Below, one piece after another: positions 34,930 to 42,612 of a DNA stretch of 64,000 nucleotides (positions are counted from its first letter, which is position 1; every line of letters begins with the position of its first letter). A program made the position numbers and the translations under genes. The notes beneath the pieces were generated by a model. It saw only the letters and a list, made by a program, of their open reading frames with translations. It did no database searches and had not been told where the DNA came from. Origin of the DNA: Streptomyces sp. LHD-70 (GTDB lineage Bacteria; Actinomycetota; Actinomycetes; Streptomycetales; Streptomycetaceae); the NCBI RefSeq assembly GCF_031157275.1, contig NZ_JAVIFW010000003.1, forward strand, positions 310,001-374,000, given 5' to 3'.

Positions 34930-35745
34930 TCAGCGCCCCGCCCCCACCCGGTCCCGTACGTCGAGCCGCTGTGCCGCGACACCTGTTCGTCCCGGTGCCA
35001 CATCGGGTCGCAGCACCAGATCGCCGTCGTGGTCGCCGCCCTGCTCGTGCCGGTAGCGCAGCGGCTCCTCGTCCGCCAGACCGCGCAGCCGGTCGCTCAG
35101 GGCCTCGGTCGTGGTGTGGGCGCCCGCCGGGGTCATCCGGTCGGCGCCGTAGACGGTGAACGGGGCGAGCGGGGTCATGCCCGTGTACCAGAACGTGCCG
35201 TGCAGGAGCGGGAACAGCACCTCGTCGATCGGGCCGTGGATGCCGCGCGGGCCGAAGCTGGACTCGCGTGCCCCGACCGACGTGACGATCAGGGCGCGCT
35301 TGCCCGCGAGCCCGCCGTCCCCGTACCGCAGGGTCGTGCCCGCCTCGTCCTTGAGGCCGAAGGCGAAGCCCTGCACCAGGACCCGGTCGAACCAGCCCTT
35401 CAGGATCGCGGGCGGCCCGAACCACCACAGCGGGAACTGGAGGACCACGGTGTCCGCCCAGGCGAGCTTCTCCTGCTCGGCACGGATGTCGGCGCTCAAC
35501 TCCCCTCGTCCGTACGCCTGTTCCTGTGCGGCGCCGACGACGAGCCGCTCGTGCCCCGGGGCGGCCGACTCGGTTCCGGGCTCCCGGAAGTCCTCCGCGT
35601 CGACGACGGCCTTCCAGCCCATCGCGTACAGGTCGGACATCCGGTGCTCGTGGCCGAGGGAGTCGAGGGTGCGCAGTCCCGCGTCGAGCAAGGTGCCGTT
35701 GAGGGAGTGCCGTTCGGGGTGGGCGTAGATCCACAGGATTCTCAT
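34930..35745 (-). CDS. NAD(P)H dehydrogenase (quinone), flavodoxin fold
   Basis: A 271-residue FMN/FAD oxidoreductase of the NQO1/modulator-of-drug-activity family. It opens MRILWIYAHPERHSLNGTLL, the flavin phosphate loop, and continues with VVLQFPLWWFGPPAILKGWF and ALIVTSVGARESSFGPRG, which frame the quinone site. GGAGGATCGAGG lies just before the ATG at 35745. The 257 bases to the divergent glxA-like gene hold that gene's regulatory region. Two-electron quinone reduction is the expected activity. Confidence 0.88.
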   Translation of the reverse strand: MRILWIYAHPERHSLNGTLLDAGLRTLDSLGHEHRMSDLYAMGWKAVVDAEDFREPGTESAAPGHERLVVGAAQEQAYGRGELSADIRAEQEKLAWADTVVLQFPLWWFGPPAILKGWFDRVLVQGFAFGLKDEAGTTLRYGDGGLAGKRALIVTSVGARESSFGPRGIHGPIDEVLFPLLHGTFWYTGMTPLAPFTVYGADRMTPAGAHTTTEALSDRLRGLADEEPLRYRHEQGGDHDGDLVLRPDVAPGRTGVAAQRLDVRDRVGAGR

Positions 35746-35880
35746 GCCTCGATCCTCCATCTGGCCCCCAGGGCGAACCAGTGGCCAGATAGACCCGTAC
35801 CGCAAGCATCTGGCCATCCCGCGGTGCCCGGAGTGCGGTCCGCCGCGCCGGGAGGGGCGGCCGGACCCCCGGTCGGCCGA

Positions 35881-35917
35881 GGGCCAAAGTCCCTACGGTC
35901 ATCCAGGACTAATGTCC
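35881..35917. promoter_or_regulatory. Two DosR/DevR-like boxes upstream of the glxA-like gene
   Basis: Box 1 (35881-35893) read on the minus strand is GGGACTTTGGCCC. Box 2 (35906-35917) is GGACTAATGTCC, one mismatch from the core GGACTWWAGTCC bound by DosR-type response regulators. Their centres are about 25 bases apart, and box 2 lies at the expected -35 position of a TAGAGT -10 at 35928-35933. Confidence 0.4.
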
Positions 35918-35927
35918 GGACTCGTCA

Positions 35928-35949
35928 TAGAGTGCAAAACGTGCAAAAC
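35928..35949 (+). promoter_or_regulatory. Candidate -10 and 9-base tandem repeat before the glxA-like gene
   Basis: TAGAGT (35928-35933) fits TANNNT. It is followed by two adjacent copies of GTGCAAAAC (35932-35940, 35941-35949), unusually A-rich for this genome, in the predicted transcription-start region. Confidence 0.4.
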
Positions 35950-36002
35950 GCCCATTGGTGGGTGTCAGGGTCGCTGCCGTAGTGCCTCATGGGGAGTTGT
36001 CG

Positions 36003-38003
36003 ATGGGATACCGTCCGAGCCGCCGCACCACCAGGGTCCTGATGGGCGGCGCCGTCGTCCTTGTCCTCGCGGGGACCAACGCCCCGGCGGTCTACGACTT
36101 CGCCTCGGAGCGGTATCACGCGTACGAGATCGATCAGCCCGAGTACAAGGCGAAGAACGGCCAGTGGAAGGTCGTGGACGTACCGGAGAAGTACCGCATC
36201 AACACGATCCACGCCGCGCTCCTGCACACCGGGAAGGTCCTCCTGATCGCGGGCTCGGGCAACAACGCGAAGATGTTCGACGCGAAGACCTTCCGCACCG
36301 TGCTGTGGGACCCGGTGAAGAACACCTTCGAGAACGTGCCCACCCCCGCCGACCTGTTCTGCGCCGGACACACCCAACTCCCGGACGGGAACTTGCTGGT
36401 GGCGGGCGGAACACAGCGCTACGAGTCGCTCAAGGGCGACGTGGAGAAGGCCGGCGGCCTGATGATCGTCTACAACGAGAACCCGGACAAGCCGAAGACC
36501 CTGCCCGCCGGCACCCGCTTCACCGGCCAGGAGAACGGCAAGACCTTCGAGTCGCAGGTCAGCCTGGTCGTGCCGCGCGCGAAGAAGACCACCGACCCGA
36601 GGACCGGCAAGCCCAAGGTCACCGCGAGCAGCGCGCGCGTGTACGTGGAGGCACTGGAGAAGGGCGAGAAGCATCAGACCGGTAGCCAGGACCAGTACCG
36701 CATCTCCGGCCTCAAGGGCGACGAGCGGCAGAACATCTACGGCATCGCGCAGAAGCTGTCCTTCGACAAGAAGGACTTCCAAGGGATCAAGGACGCCTAC
36801 GAGTTCGACCCCGTCGCCGAGCGGTACATCAAGGTCGACCCGATGGGCGAGGCCCGCTGGTATCCCACCCTGACCACCCTGGAGGACGGCAAGGTCCTCT
36901 CCGTGTCCGGGCTCGACGAGATCGGCCAGGTCGTGCCGGGCAAGAACGAGGTGTACGACCCGAAGACCAAGAAGTGGCGCTACCTCCCCAAGTCCCGCTT
37001 CTTCCCCACCTATCCCGCCCTCTTCCTCGCCGACGACGGGCGGCTCTTCTACACCGGCTCCAACGCCGGGTACGGACCGGACGACCAGGGGCGCGAGCCC
37101 GGCCTGTGGGACCTGGACTCCAACGAGTTCACGAAGGTGCCCGGCATCAGTGACCCCGACATCCTGGAGACCTCGATGTCGGTGCTGCTGCCGCCGGCCC
37201 AGGACCAGAAGTACCTGGTGCTCGGCGGCGGTGGCGTCGGCGAGTCCGAGAAGGCCACCGACCACACCCGCATCGCCGACCTCAAGGCGGCGAGCCCGCG
37301 CTTCGTGGACGGGCCCGACCTGTACGAGAAGGCCCGCTACCCCACGAGCGTGATCCTCCCGGACGACAAGGTGCTCACCACCAACGGCTCCGGCGACTAC
37401 CGCGGCAAGGGCGACACCAACGTGCTCAAGGCCGCCCTCTACGACCCGGAGAGCAACAAGTTCACCTCGGCCGCCGCCCCGCTCGTGGGCCGCAACTACC
37501 ACTCCGGCGGGCTGCTGCTCCCGGACGGCCGGGTGATGACCTTCGGCTCCGACTCCCTCTTCGCCGACAAGGCCAACTCCAAGCTGGCCACGTTCGAGCA
37601 GCGCATCGAGCTCTACACACCCCCGTACCTCCACCAGGGCGGCGAGCGGCCCGAGTTGCGGGATCCGAACGGCGGGCGCAGCAGTGTCGAGCTGGGCAAG
37701 AAGAAGACGTTCAGCAGCAAGGACGCCGCGTCCATCAAGAAGATGCGGCTGATGCGGCCGGGTTCCTTCACGCATGTCACCAACGTCGAACAGCGCTCCA
37801 TCGCCCTCGACTTCGAGCGTACGAAGGACGGCGTCGAGGTCACCCTGCCGAAGAACCCGGCACTCGTGCCGCCCGGCTGGTACATGGTCATGGCCGTCGA
37901 CGACCGCGGCGTCCCCTCGGAGGCGGCCTGGCTGCACGTCCCGGTGAGCGAGGACGCCCCCACACGCAAGACGACGGCGAAGATCCCGGCTGCGGCGCAC
38001 TGA
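36003..38003 (+). CDS. glxA: GlxA-like copper radical oxidase (galactose oxidase family)
   Basis: A 666-residue mononuclear copper radical oxidase anchored by an N-terminal membrane helix (VLMGGAVVLVLAG, about 13-25). Active-site residues match galactose oxidase and Streptomyces GlxA: Cys120 in LFCAGHTQL for the Tyr-Cys link, its partner Tyr in ARWYPTLTTLEDG, axial Tyr and His in GRNYHSGGLLLPDG, and the last copper His in SFTHVTNVEQRSI. GlxA normally oxidises the glycan made by CslA for hyphal tip growth, but no cslA is upstream here, so this is probably a paralogue. GGGGAG precedes the ATG. The likely reaction is aldehyde formation with H2O2 release outside the cell. Confidence 0.88.
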   Translation: MGYRPSRRTTRVLMGGAVVLVLAGTNAPAVYDFASERYHAYEIDQPEYKAKNGQWKVVDVPEKYRINTIHAALLHTGKVLLIAGSGNNAKMFDAKTFRTVLWDPVKNTFENVPTPADLFCAGHTQLPDGNLLVAGGTQRYESLKGDVEKAGGLMIVYNENPDKPKTLPAGTRFTGQENGKTFESQVSLVVPRAKKTTDPRTGKPKVTASSARVYVEALEKGEKHQTGSQDQYRISGLKGDERQNIYGIAQKLSFDKKDFQGIKDAYEFDPVAERYIKVDPMGEARWYPTLTTLEDGKVLSVSGLDEIGQVVPGKNEVYDPKTKKWRYLPKSRFFPTYPALFLADDGRLFYTGSNAGYGPDDQGREPGLWDLDSNEFTKVPGISDPDILETSMSVLLPPAQDQKYLVLGGGGVGESEKATDHTRIADLKAASPRFVDGPDLYEKARYPTSVILPDDKVLTTNGSGDYRGKGDTNVLKAALYDPESNKFTSAAAPLVGRNYHSGGLLLPDGRVMTFGSDSLFADKANSKLATFEQRIELYTPPYLHQGGERPELRDPNGGRSSVELGKKKTFSSKDAASIKKMRLMRPGSFTHVTNVEQRSIALDFERTKDGVEVTLPKNPALVPPGWYMVMAVDDRGVPSEAAWLHVPVSEDAPTRKTTAKIPAAAH

Positions 38004-38011
38004 GGATCGGT

Positions 38012-38028
38012 GGGGGCCTGCGGCCCCC
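38012..38028. terminator. Terminator hairpin after the glxA-like gene
   Basis: GGGGGCC / GGCCCCC stem with a 3-base loop, 8 bases after the stop codon. Confidence 0.6.
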
Positions 38029-38029
38029 G

Positions 38030-38240
38030 CGCCCCTGCCCGGGGCTGCCGCCCCTGGACCCCGCTTCGGGGCTCCGCCCCGGACCCCGTATCGCGCTGAG
38101 GCGCTCGTCCTCAAACGCCGGACGGGCTGGGTTTGATAGGGGCGCGGGGCTGTGACATGTGCGGCTCCGCCGCGGGGCGCGACCAGCCACGACGGCGCGG
38201 CAGTCGAACGACAGCCGAACGACGGCCTCGAAGCGCGGCC
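38030..38240. repeat. Streptomyces-type intergenic repeat region
   Basis: Non-coding, hairpin-rich sequence of the kind scattered through Streptomyces genomes. It includes GGCTGCCGCCCC, CTTCGGGGCTCCGCCCCGG and the block GTCCTCAAACGCCGGACGGG followed by GGGGCGCGGGGC. A related block occurs in opposite orientation at 43405-43445. It fills most of the 325-base gap between glxA and the exopolyphosphatase. Confidence 0.6.
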
Positions 38241-38328
38241 CCGGGGGTACCGGCGAGCGACCTGGCCAACGTCAGCCCCCACTTTCCGCATTGGCACCTC
38301 CTTCCTCGGGTACCGGGAAGGAATGCGT

Positions 38329-39399
38329 ATGGGAGTGATCGATGTCGGTTCGAACACGGTGCGTCTGGTCGTCGCGGACACGGACGGCGCCGTCCCGTTG
38401 CCGGTGCACACCGCGAAGCGGGCACTGCGCCTGGCCGAGCACGTCGACCGGGGCGGCCACGTGCCTGACGACCAGGTGGACCGGATCGTCGACGCGGTGG
38501 CCGCGGCCCGCGCCGAGGGCCGCCGCTGGGGCGTGACCGAGCCGTTCGCCTTCGCGACGGCCATCGTCAGGGACGCCCCCAACCGCACGGACGTCCTCCG
38601 CAAGGTCGCCGCCCGCACCGGACTCCACCTGAACGTGCTGCCCGGCGAGGTGGAGGCCGAGCTGACCTTCCTCGCGGCACGCCGCTGGATGGGCTGGCGC
38701 GCCGGGCCCCTCGCCATGCTGGACATCGGCGGCGGCTCCCTCGAAGTGGCCTTCGGACGCTCGAAGTTGCCGGACTTCGCACTGTCCCTGCCGCTCGGCG
38801 CGGGCCGCCTCACCCGCGAGTTCTTCGGCGCCCAGGACCCGCCCGCGCCCCGCCGCATCAAGGCGCTGCGCCGCCACGTACGCCACCAGATGCGGGACGC
38901 CTCCGCGCGGGTCCGCTGGGAGGCGCCCCGGACGGCGGCGGCGACCTCGCGTACGTTCCAGCAGCTGGGGCGGCTGTGCGGGGCGGCGCCGGGACGGTTC
39001 GGGCCGTTCACGCCGCGTCGGCTCGCGCGCGCGGATCTGCGCGTGGCCCTGGACGAGTTGGCGCGGCGCACGAGCGCGGAGCGGGCCGAGCTGCCGGGCA
39101 TCTCGGCGGCGCGGGCCCGGCAGTCCCTCGCGGGCGCGGTCGTCGCGCACACCGTGATGAAGCTGACCGGCATCGACGAGCTGACGATCTGCCCCTGGGG
39201 CCTGCGCGAGGGCATCCTGCTGCGCTGCATCGAGGACGGCGGTACGGAGTGGTGGCACCGGACGGCGGACGTCGGCCTCGCGGAGCCGGGCGGCGACCCC
39301 GGAGCGCAGTCCGCGTGGCCCGTGCCCGCCCTGCAAGGTGTCCTGGTCGAGCAGGGCGCGGGCGACCGGCACAACGGCGCCTCGGTGTGCGGCGCCTGA
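38329..39399 (+). CDS. ppx: Ppx/GppA exopolyphosphatase
   Basis: A 356-residue phosphatase of the sugar-kinase/HSP70/actin fold, removing terminal phosphate from polyphosphate or converting pppGpp to ppGpp. Phosphate-1 motif: MGVIDVGSNTVRLVVAD at the N-terminus. Phosphate-2 motif: AMLDIGGGSLEVAFG (about 130). It ends with the typical LTICPWGLREGILL. It has the shorter actinobacterial length without the C-terminal HD domain. The ATG at 38329 is chosen over 38323 because GGGAAGGA lies 6 bases before it. Confidence 0.88.
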   Translation: MGVIDVGSNTVRLVVADTDGAVPLPVHTAKRALRLAEHVDRGGHVPDDQVDRIVDAVAAARAEGRRWGVTEPFAFATAIVRDAPNRTDVLRKVAARTGLHLNVLPGEVEAELTFLAARRWMGWRAGPLAMLDIGGGSLEVAFGRSKLPDFALSLPLGAGRLTREFFGAQDPPAPRRIKALRRHVRHQMRDASARVRWEAPRTAAATSRTFQQLGRLCGAAPGRFGPFTPRRLARADLRVALDELARRTSAERAELPGISAARARQSLAGAVVAHTVMKLTGIDELTICPWGLREGILLRCIEDGGTEWWHRTADVGLAEPGGDPGAQSAWPVPALQGVLVEQGAGDRHNGASVCGA

Positions 39400-39487
39400 C
39401 GGGGCGCTCTCCCGGGCCCCGGCGCTCCGTTCACATCGACGTGGTCGATGAGCGCCGGTGCGCCGGGTCGGGTGCCGTCCCGTCTCC

Positions 39488-39804
39488 ATGGGTGGCGGCA
39501 CCGCGGTCGACGTCGCACTCGAACACCCCGGACTCGTACGGGCGTTGGCCGTAAGCCGCCTGGGTCGAGGCGTTCACGCGTATGGCGCCCGGGCCGAAGC
39601 GTTCCTTCGACGACAGGGACGCCCAAGTCCGCGCACTGCTAGGGGAGATGACCGCCCGCACCCTCGCCAAGCACACCGCCGACGAGCCCGATCCGCGGAT
39701 CCCCGTCACCGACACCTGCCGCCGCGCACTACCCCAACCTGGAACGCCCCGAGCTCCACAACACCCTCGTACGGGACTTCCTCGCCGCAATTCCGGAAGG
39801 CTGA
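39488..39804 (+). pseudogene. Decayed alpha/beta hydrolase
   Basis: Fragments of one hydrolase lie in all three frames. First MGGGTAVDVALEHPGLVRAL (39488 on), the post-nucleophile helix. Then VEAFTRMAPGPKRSFDD and LAKHTADEPDPRIPVTDT in the second frame. Last HYPNLERPELHNTLVRDFLA ending at 39804 in the third, which supplies the catalytic His. The nucleophile elbow lacks its beginning and the section with the catalytic Asp is deleted. It lies between ppx and dgt and ends 28 bases before dgt. Confidence 0.8.
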
Positions 39805-39820
39805 GCGGCGCGGGCCCGCG

Positions 39821-39826
39821 TACCAT
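39821..39826 (+). promoter_or_regulatory. -10 element for leaderless dgt
   Basis: TACCAT ends 6 bases before the dgt ATG, so the message probably starts at the A of the start codon. No ribosome site is present. Confidence 0.45.
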
Positions 39827-39832
39827 CCGGCC

Positions 39833-41158
39833 ATGCGACCCGCCCAGTACAGCGATGACGACCTCGAACAGCACTCCCTGCGGCGCCGGGTGTCCGACGA
39901 CGGGCAGCGGTCCGGCTTCGAGCACGACGTGGACCGCATCCTCTACTCCACGCAGTGGCGGGCCCTCGCGGGCAAGAGCCAGGTCGTCGCGAGCGGTGAG
40001 CTCGGCGCGTACCACACCCGCCTCACCCACTCCATGAAGGTGGCCCAGCTCGGCCGCCGCATGGCCGAGCGGCTGCAACGGCGGTACGGCGGCCCGAACC
40101 CGGCGCTCGTCGAGGCGGCCTGCATGGCGCACGACATCGGGCACCCGCCGTTCGGCCACGCGGGCGAGACCGCGATGCGCGCCACGATGGACGAACTACG
40201 CGGCCGGGACAGCCAGTTGGACAGCTTCGAGGGCAACGCGCAGACCTTCCGCGTGGTCACCTACCTCGCCGCGCACAAGTACCCCGGCCACCGCGGACTC
40301 CACCTCACCCGCGCCTGCCTCGACGCCGCGACCAAGTACCCGTGGGAGCGCGCCCCGCTCGCCGAGAACCCGGCCCGCCACGTCAAGTGGGGCGTGTACG
40401 ACGCCGACCTGGCCGCCTTCGCCTGGGTGCGGAACGGGCGCGCCGACACCGACGTGCCCGTCGAGGAACAGCTGATGGACTGGGCCGACGACGTCACGTA
40501 CGCCTGCCACGACGTCGAGGACTTCTACCGCACCGGACACATCCCGCTCGCCTCCCTCTTCCCGCCGCCCGGCGCCGCGGGCGGCGACACCGAGCGCGAG
40601 GTGCGGCGCTTCCTCGACTACGTGCAGGGCAAGAGGTCCCGTGCCGGTGAGCCCTTCGACCGTGACGCGGCCCAGGGGCTCCTCACGGAGATCGGCAAGC
40701 GGCTGACCGTACCCGCGCCGTACAGCGGCAGCCACGACGACGCCGTCGCCGTCAACCGCCGCACCTCCGACCTCATCGACTACTTCACCCGCGGCATCAC
40801 CCTGGACATCGGCGGCAGTGCGCCCATCCGCTACGGTGCCCGGCTCGTCATCCCGGCCGAGCGGCGCGCCGCCTGCGATCTGCTCAAGGAACTGGTGTGG
40901 GCGTACGTCATCGACCGGCCCGCCCTCGCCACCCAGCAGCACGGCAAGCGGCGCATCGTCGGCGAACTGCTGCGCTGGACCCACGAGTCGCCCGAGCTGC
41001 TCCCGCCGGAGCGGGCCGATGAACTGGCCGAGCACGGCGATGTGCTGCGGGCGGCGGCCGACCATGTCGCCTCGCTCACCGAGGACCAGGCGGTGGCGCT
41101 GCATCGGCGCCTCTCCGGCACCGGCCTGGGGTCGGTCAACGACAACGTGGGGCTGTGA
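39833..41158 (+). CDS. dgt: Deoxyguanosinetriphosphate triphosphohydrolase-like protein
   Basis: A 441-residue HD-domain dNTP triphosphohydrolase releasing tripolyphosphate from dGTP. Metal ligands: H in YHTRLTHSMKV, HD in CMAHDIGHPPFGHAGE (about 100-115) and the distal Asp in MDWADDVTYACHDVEDF (about 223). The N-terminus RSGFEHDVDRILYSTQWRAL is typical. The ATG at 39833 is preceded by a TACCAT -10 box 6 bases away and no ribosome site. In actinomycetes dgt is usually next to dnaG, but no primase gene follows here. Instead a small L7/L12-like protein gene comes 22 bases later. Confidence 0.9.
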   Translation: MRPAQYSDDDLEQHSLRRRVSDDGQRSGFEHDVDRILYSTQWRALAGKSQVVASGELGAYHTRLTHSMKVAQLGRRMAERLQRRYGGPNPALVEAACMAHDIGHPPFGHAGETAMRATMDELRGRDSQLDSFEGNAQTFRVVTYLAAHKYPGHRGLHLTRACLDAATKYPWERAPLAENPARHVKWGVYDADLAAFAWVRNGRADTDVPVEEQLMDWADDVTYACHDVEDFYRTGHIPLASLFPPPGAAGGDTEREVRRFLDYVQGKRSRAGEPFDRDAAQGLLTEIGKRLTVPAPYSGSHDDAVAVNRRTSDLIDYFTRGITLDIGGSAPIRYGARLVIPAERRAACDLLKELVWAYVIDRPALATQQHGKRRIVGELLRWTHESPELLPPERADELAEHGDVLRAAADHVASLTEDQAVALHRRLSGTGLGSVNDNVGL

Positions 41159-41166
41159 CCGGACCG

Positions 41167-41172
41167 TAGGAT
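41167..41172 (+). promoter_or_regulatory. -10 element before the L7/L12-like gene
   Basis: TAGGAT (TANNNT) ends 8 bases before the ATG at 41181. No ribosome site is seen. Confidence 0.35.
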
Positions 41173-41180
41173 CAACTCCC

Positions 41181-41477
41181 ATGTACATAGCCCTGGTTTC
41201 CATGATCGCTGTCGTCGTCCTCTTCGCCTGCAGCGCCATCGAGAGCAAGATCAGGCGAGTGGAGAGCAGGACCGCCCGCGTCGAACGGAAGCTGGACCTG
41301 ATCATCGAGCACCTGGGCGTGGACGCGGGCGGCCTGATGCCGAACCTCGCCCCGGTCCACCTGCTCCTGGAGCAGGGCGAGCGGATGAAGGCGATCAAGG
41401 AGTACCGGAAGATCACCGGCGTCGGCCTGAAGGAAGCGGTGGACGAGATCCAGCGCCTGACCGGGACCCACCGCTGA
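41181..41477 (+). CDS. Membrane-anchored L7/L12 C-terminal-like protein
   Basis: A 98-residue protein. Residues 2-19 form one transmembrane segment (YIALVSMIAVVVLFACSAI). A charged coiled coil follows (IRRVESRTARVERKLDLIIE). The last 40 residues resemble the ribosomal L7/L12 C-terminal domain (ERMKAIKEYRKITGVGLKEA, then VDEIQRL). In the ribosome this domain recruits translation GTPases; here it would sit at the inner face of the membrane. Function unknown. It follows dgt closely but has its own -10 box. Confidence 0.78.
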   Translation: MYIALVSMIAVVVLFACSAIESKIRRVESRTARVERKLDLIIEHLGVDAGGLMPNLAPVHLLLEQGERMKAIKEYRKITGVGLKEAVDEIQRLTGTHR

Positions 41478-41537
41478 TCGCCGCGCACTCGGATACGTAC
41501 CCGCGCGAGGAACCCGAGGAGCGCCGCGTCATCGACA

Positions 41538-41576
41538 CCGGCCGCGCCTGACGGACTCACCGTCGGGCGCGGCCGG
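41538..41576. terminator. Bidirectional terminator hairpin
   Basis: 17-base stem CCGGCCGCGCCTGACGG / CCGTCGGGCGCGGCCGG with one mismatch and a 5-base loop, between convergent L7/L12-like and lipase genes. Confidence 0.82.
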
Positions 41577-41590
41577 CCTCCGTCTACGGC

Positions 41591-42472
41591 TCAACTCACC
41601 GCCGACAGGCAGGTGGTGGGCTTCGCGTGCTCCGGGTCGAGTGCGTTGGCCACCTCGTGGAACGCGAGCCGGTCGGTCAGGCCGATCGCCACGTGCTCGG
41701 AGAGGTCCGCCGCGCACTTGTCCTGGATCAGCACGTTGGTGACGCCGGGCCCGTCGAGGAACTGCGAGGCGTACGGCGTGACGACCTGGTCGTACTTGGT
41801 CGCGATGACCGTGTACGTGACGCCGGGCACCGTGTCGCCGCCCTCGTTCAGCTTCGTCAGGAACGGCGATCCGGCGATCTGGTCGGTGAGGGCGGGGGTG
41901 TTCTCGTCCACGAACTCGCGGGCGCCGGGGAACACGTCGAGCAGCTTGGTGAGGCCGCTCATGGTCGTGCCGTGGTTGCTGGGCGCGATGCCGACGAGCG
42001 CGTTCACCTCGTCGGCGCCGCCGAGGAACTTCAGGTAGTGGCGCGGCATCATCCCGCCCTGTGAGTGCCCCACGAGGTCGGCCTCGCGGGCGCCGGTCGC
42101 GGCGAGCACCTTGTCGACGTACGCGTCCAACTGCTCGGCGGACTTCTCGACCGGGCCGAGGCCGTGGAACAGCGGGACGTTCGGCAACTGCCCGTAGTCC
42201 AGGGAGAAGACGCAGTAGCCGCGCTTCACCAGATACGGGGCGAGGCCCAGCCAGTTGTCGACGGAGTTCCCGAACGTGCCGTGCACGAGCACGATCGGAC
42301 GGGGGTGCGCGGCGGACGGCCGGCAGTCGTAGTCGTTCCAGCCGCTGCTCGGCGCGGCGGCTGGTGCGGTGGGTTCGGCCTGGGCGGCGGTGACCGGCGT
42401 CAGTGCGGCGGCGGCCAGGAGCAGGGCGGTGAGGGGGCGCAGCGCGCGCCGGAAACGGGAACTGGGTGGCAT
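41591..42472 (-). CDS. Secreted triacylglycerol lipase/esterase
   Basis: A 293-residue exported alpha/beta hydrolase. Signal peptide residues 1-32 (PLTALLLAAAALTPVTAAQA). The oxyanion strand is PIVLVHGTFGNSVDNW and the nucleophile elbow is DLVGHSQGGMMPRHYL (Ser about 142). The catalytic His is in the C-terminal DLSEHVAIG segment. Two Cys pairs (CRPS, CVFS, CAAD, CLSAV) suit disulfides. AAGGGAG lies 9 bases before the ATG at 42472. This is the family of Streptomyces extracellular lipases. It is divergent from a methyltransferase gene with an operator-like dyad between them. Confidence 0.87.
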   Translation of the reverse strand: MPPSSRFRRALRPLTALLLAAAALTPVTAAQAEPTAPAAAPSSGWNDYDCRPSAAHPRPIVLVHGTFGNSVDNWLGLAPYLVKRGYCVFSLDYGQLPNVPLFHGLGPVEKSAEQLDAYVDKVLAATGAREADLVGHSQGGMMPRHYLKFLGGADEVNALVGIAPSNHGTTMSGLTKLLDVFPGAREFVDENTPALTDQIAGSPFLTKLNEGGDTVPGVTYTVIATKYDQVVTPYASQFLDGPGVTNVLIQDKCAADLSEHVAIGLTDRLAFHEVANALDPEHAKPTTCLSAVS

Positions 42473-42567
42473 CGAACGGACTCCCTTGCGGCTGGTGGGG
42501 GAGGAGCGTCGTGCGCCAGCCAAGTTACGGGCGGGTAGGCGTAGCGGGGAAGTAACGGGTCGGCAAA

Positions 42568-42584
42568 ATTGACACAGAGTCAAT
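42568..42584. promoter_or_regulatory. Operator-like dyad between lipase and methyltransferase
   Basis: ATTGAC / GTCAAT, 6-base perfect arms around ACAGA, in an otherwise GC-rich gap. It lies 96 bases from the lipase start and 29 bases before the methyltransferase start. The shape suits a TetR- or MarR-type dimer; neither regulator gene is adjacent. Confidence 0.45.
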
Positions 42585-42600
42585 AACGAGGGCCGGCGGC

Positions 42601-42606
42601 TAGGGT
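42601..42606 (+). promoter_or_regulatory. -10 element for leaderless methyltransferase mRNA
   Basis: TAGGGT ends 6 bases before the ATG at 42613. Confidence 0.4.
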
Positions 42607-42612
42607 GGCGGA

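Noticed and set aside
35925..39626. Minus-strand open frame covering the glxA-like and ppx genes
   Set aside because: Crosses two well-supported genes and an intergenic repeat region; composition is typical of a shadow.
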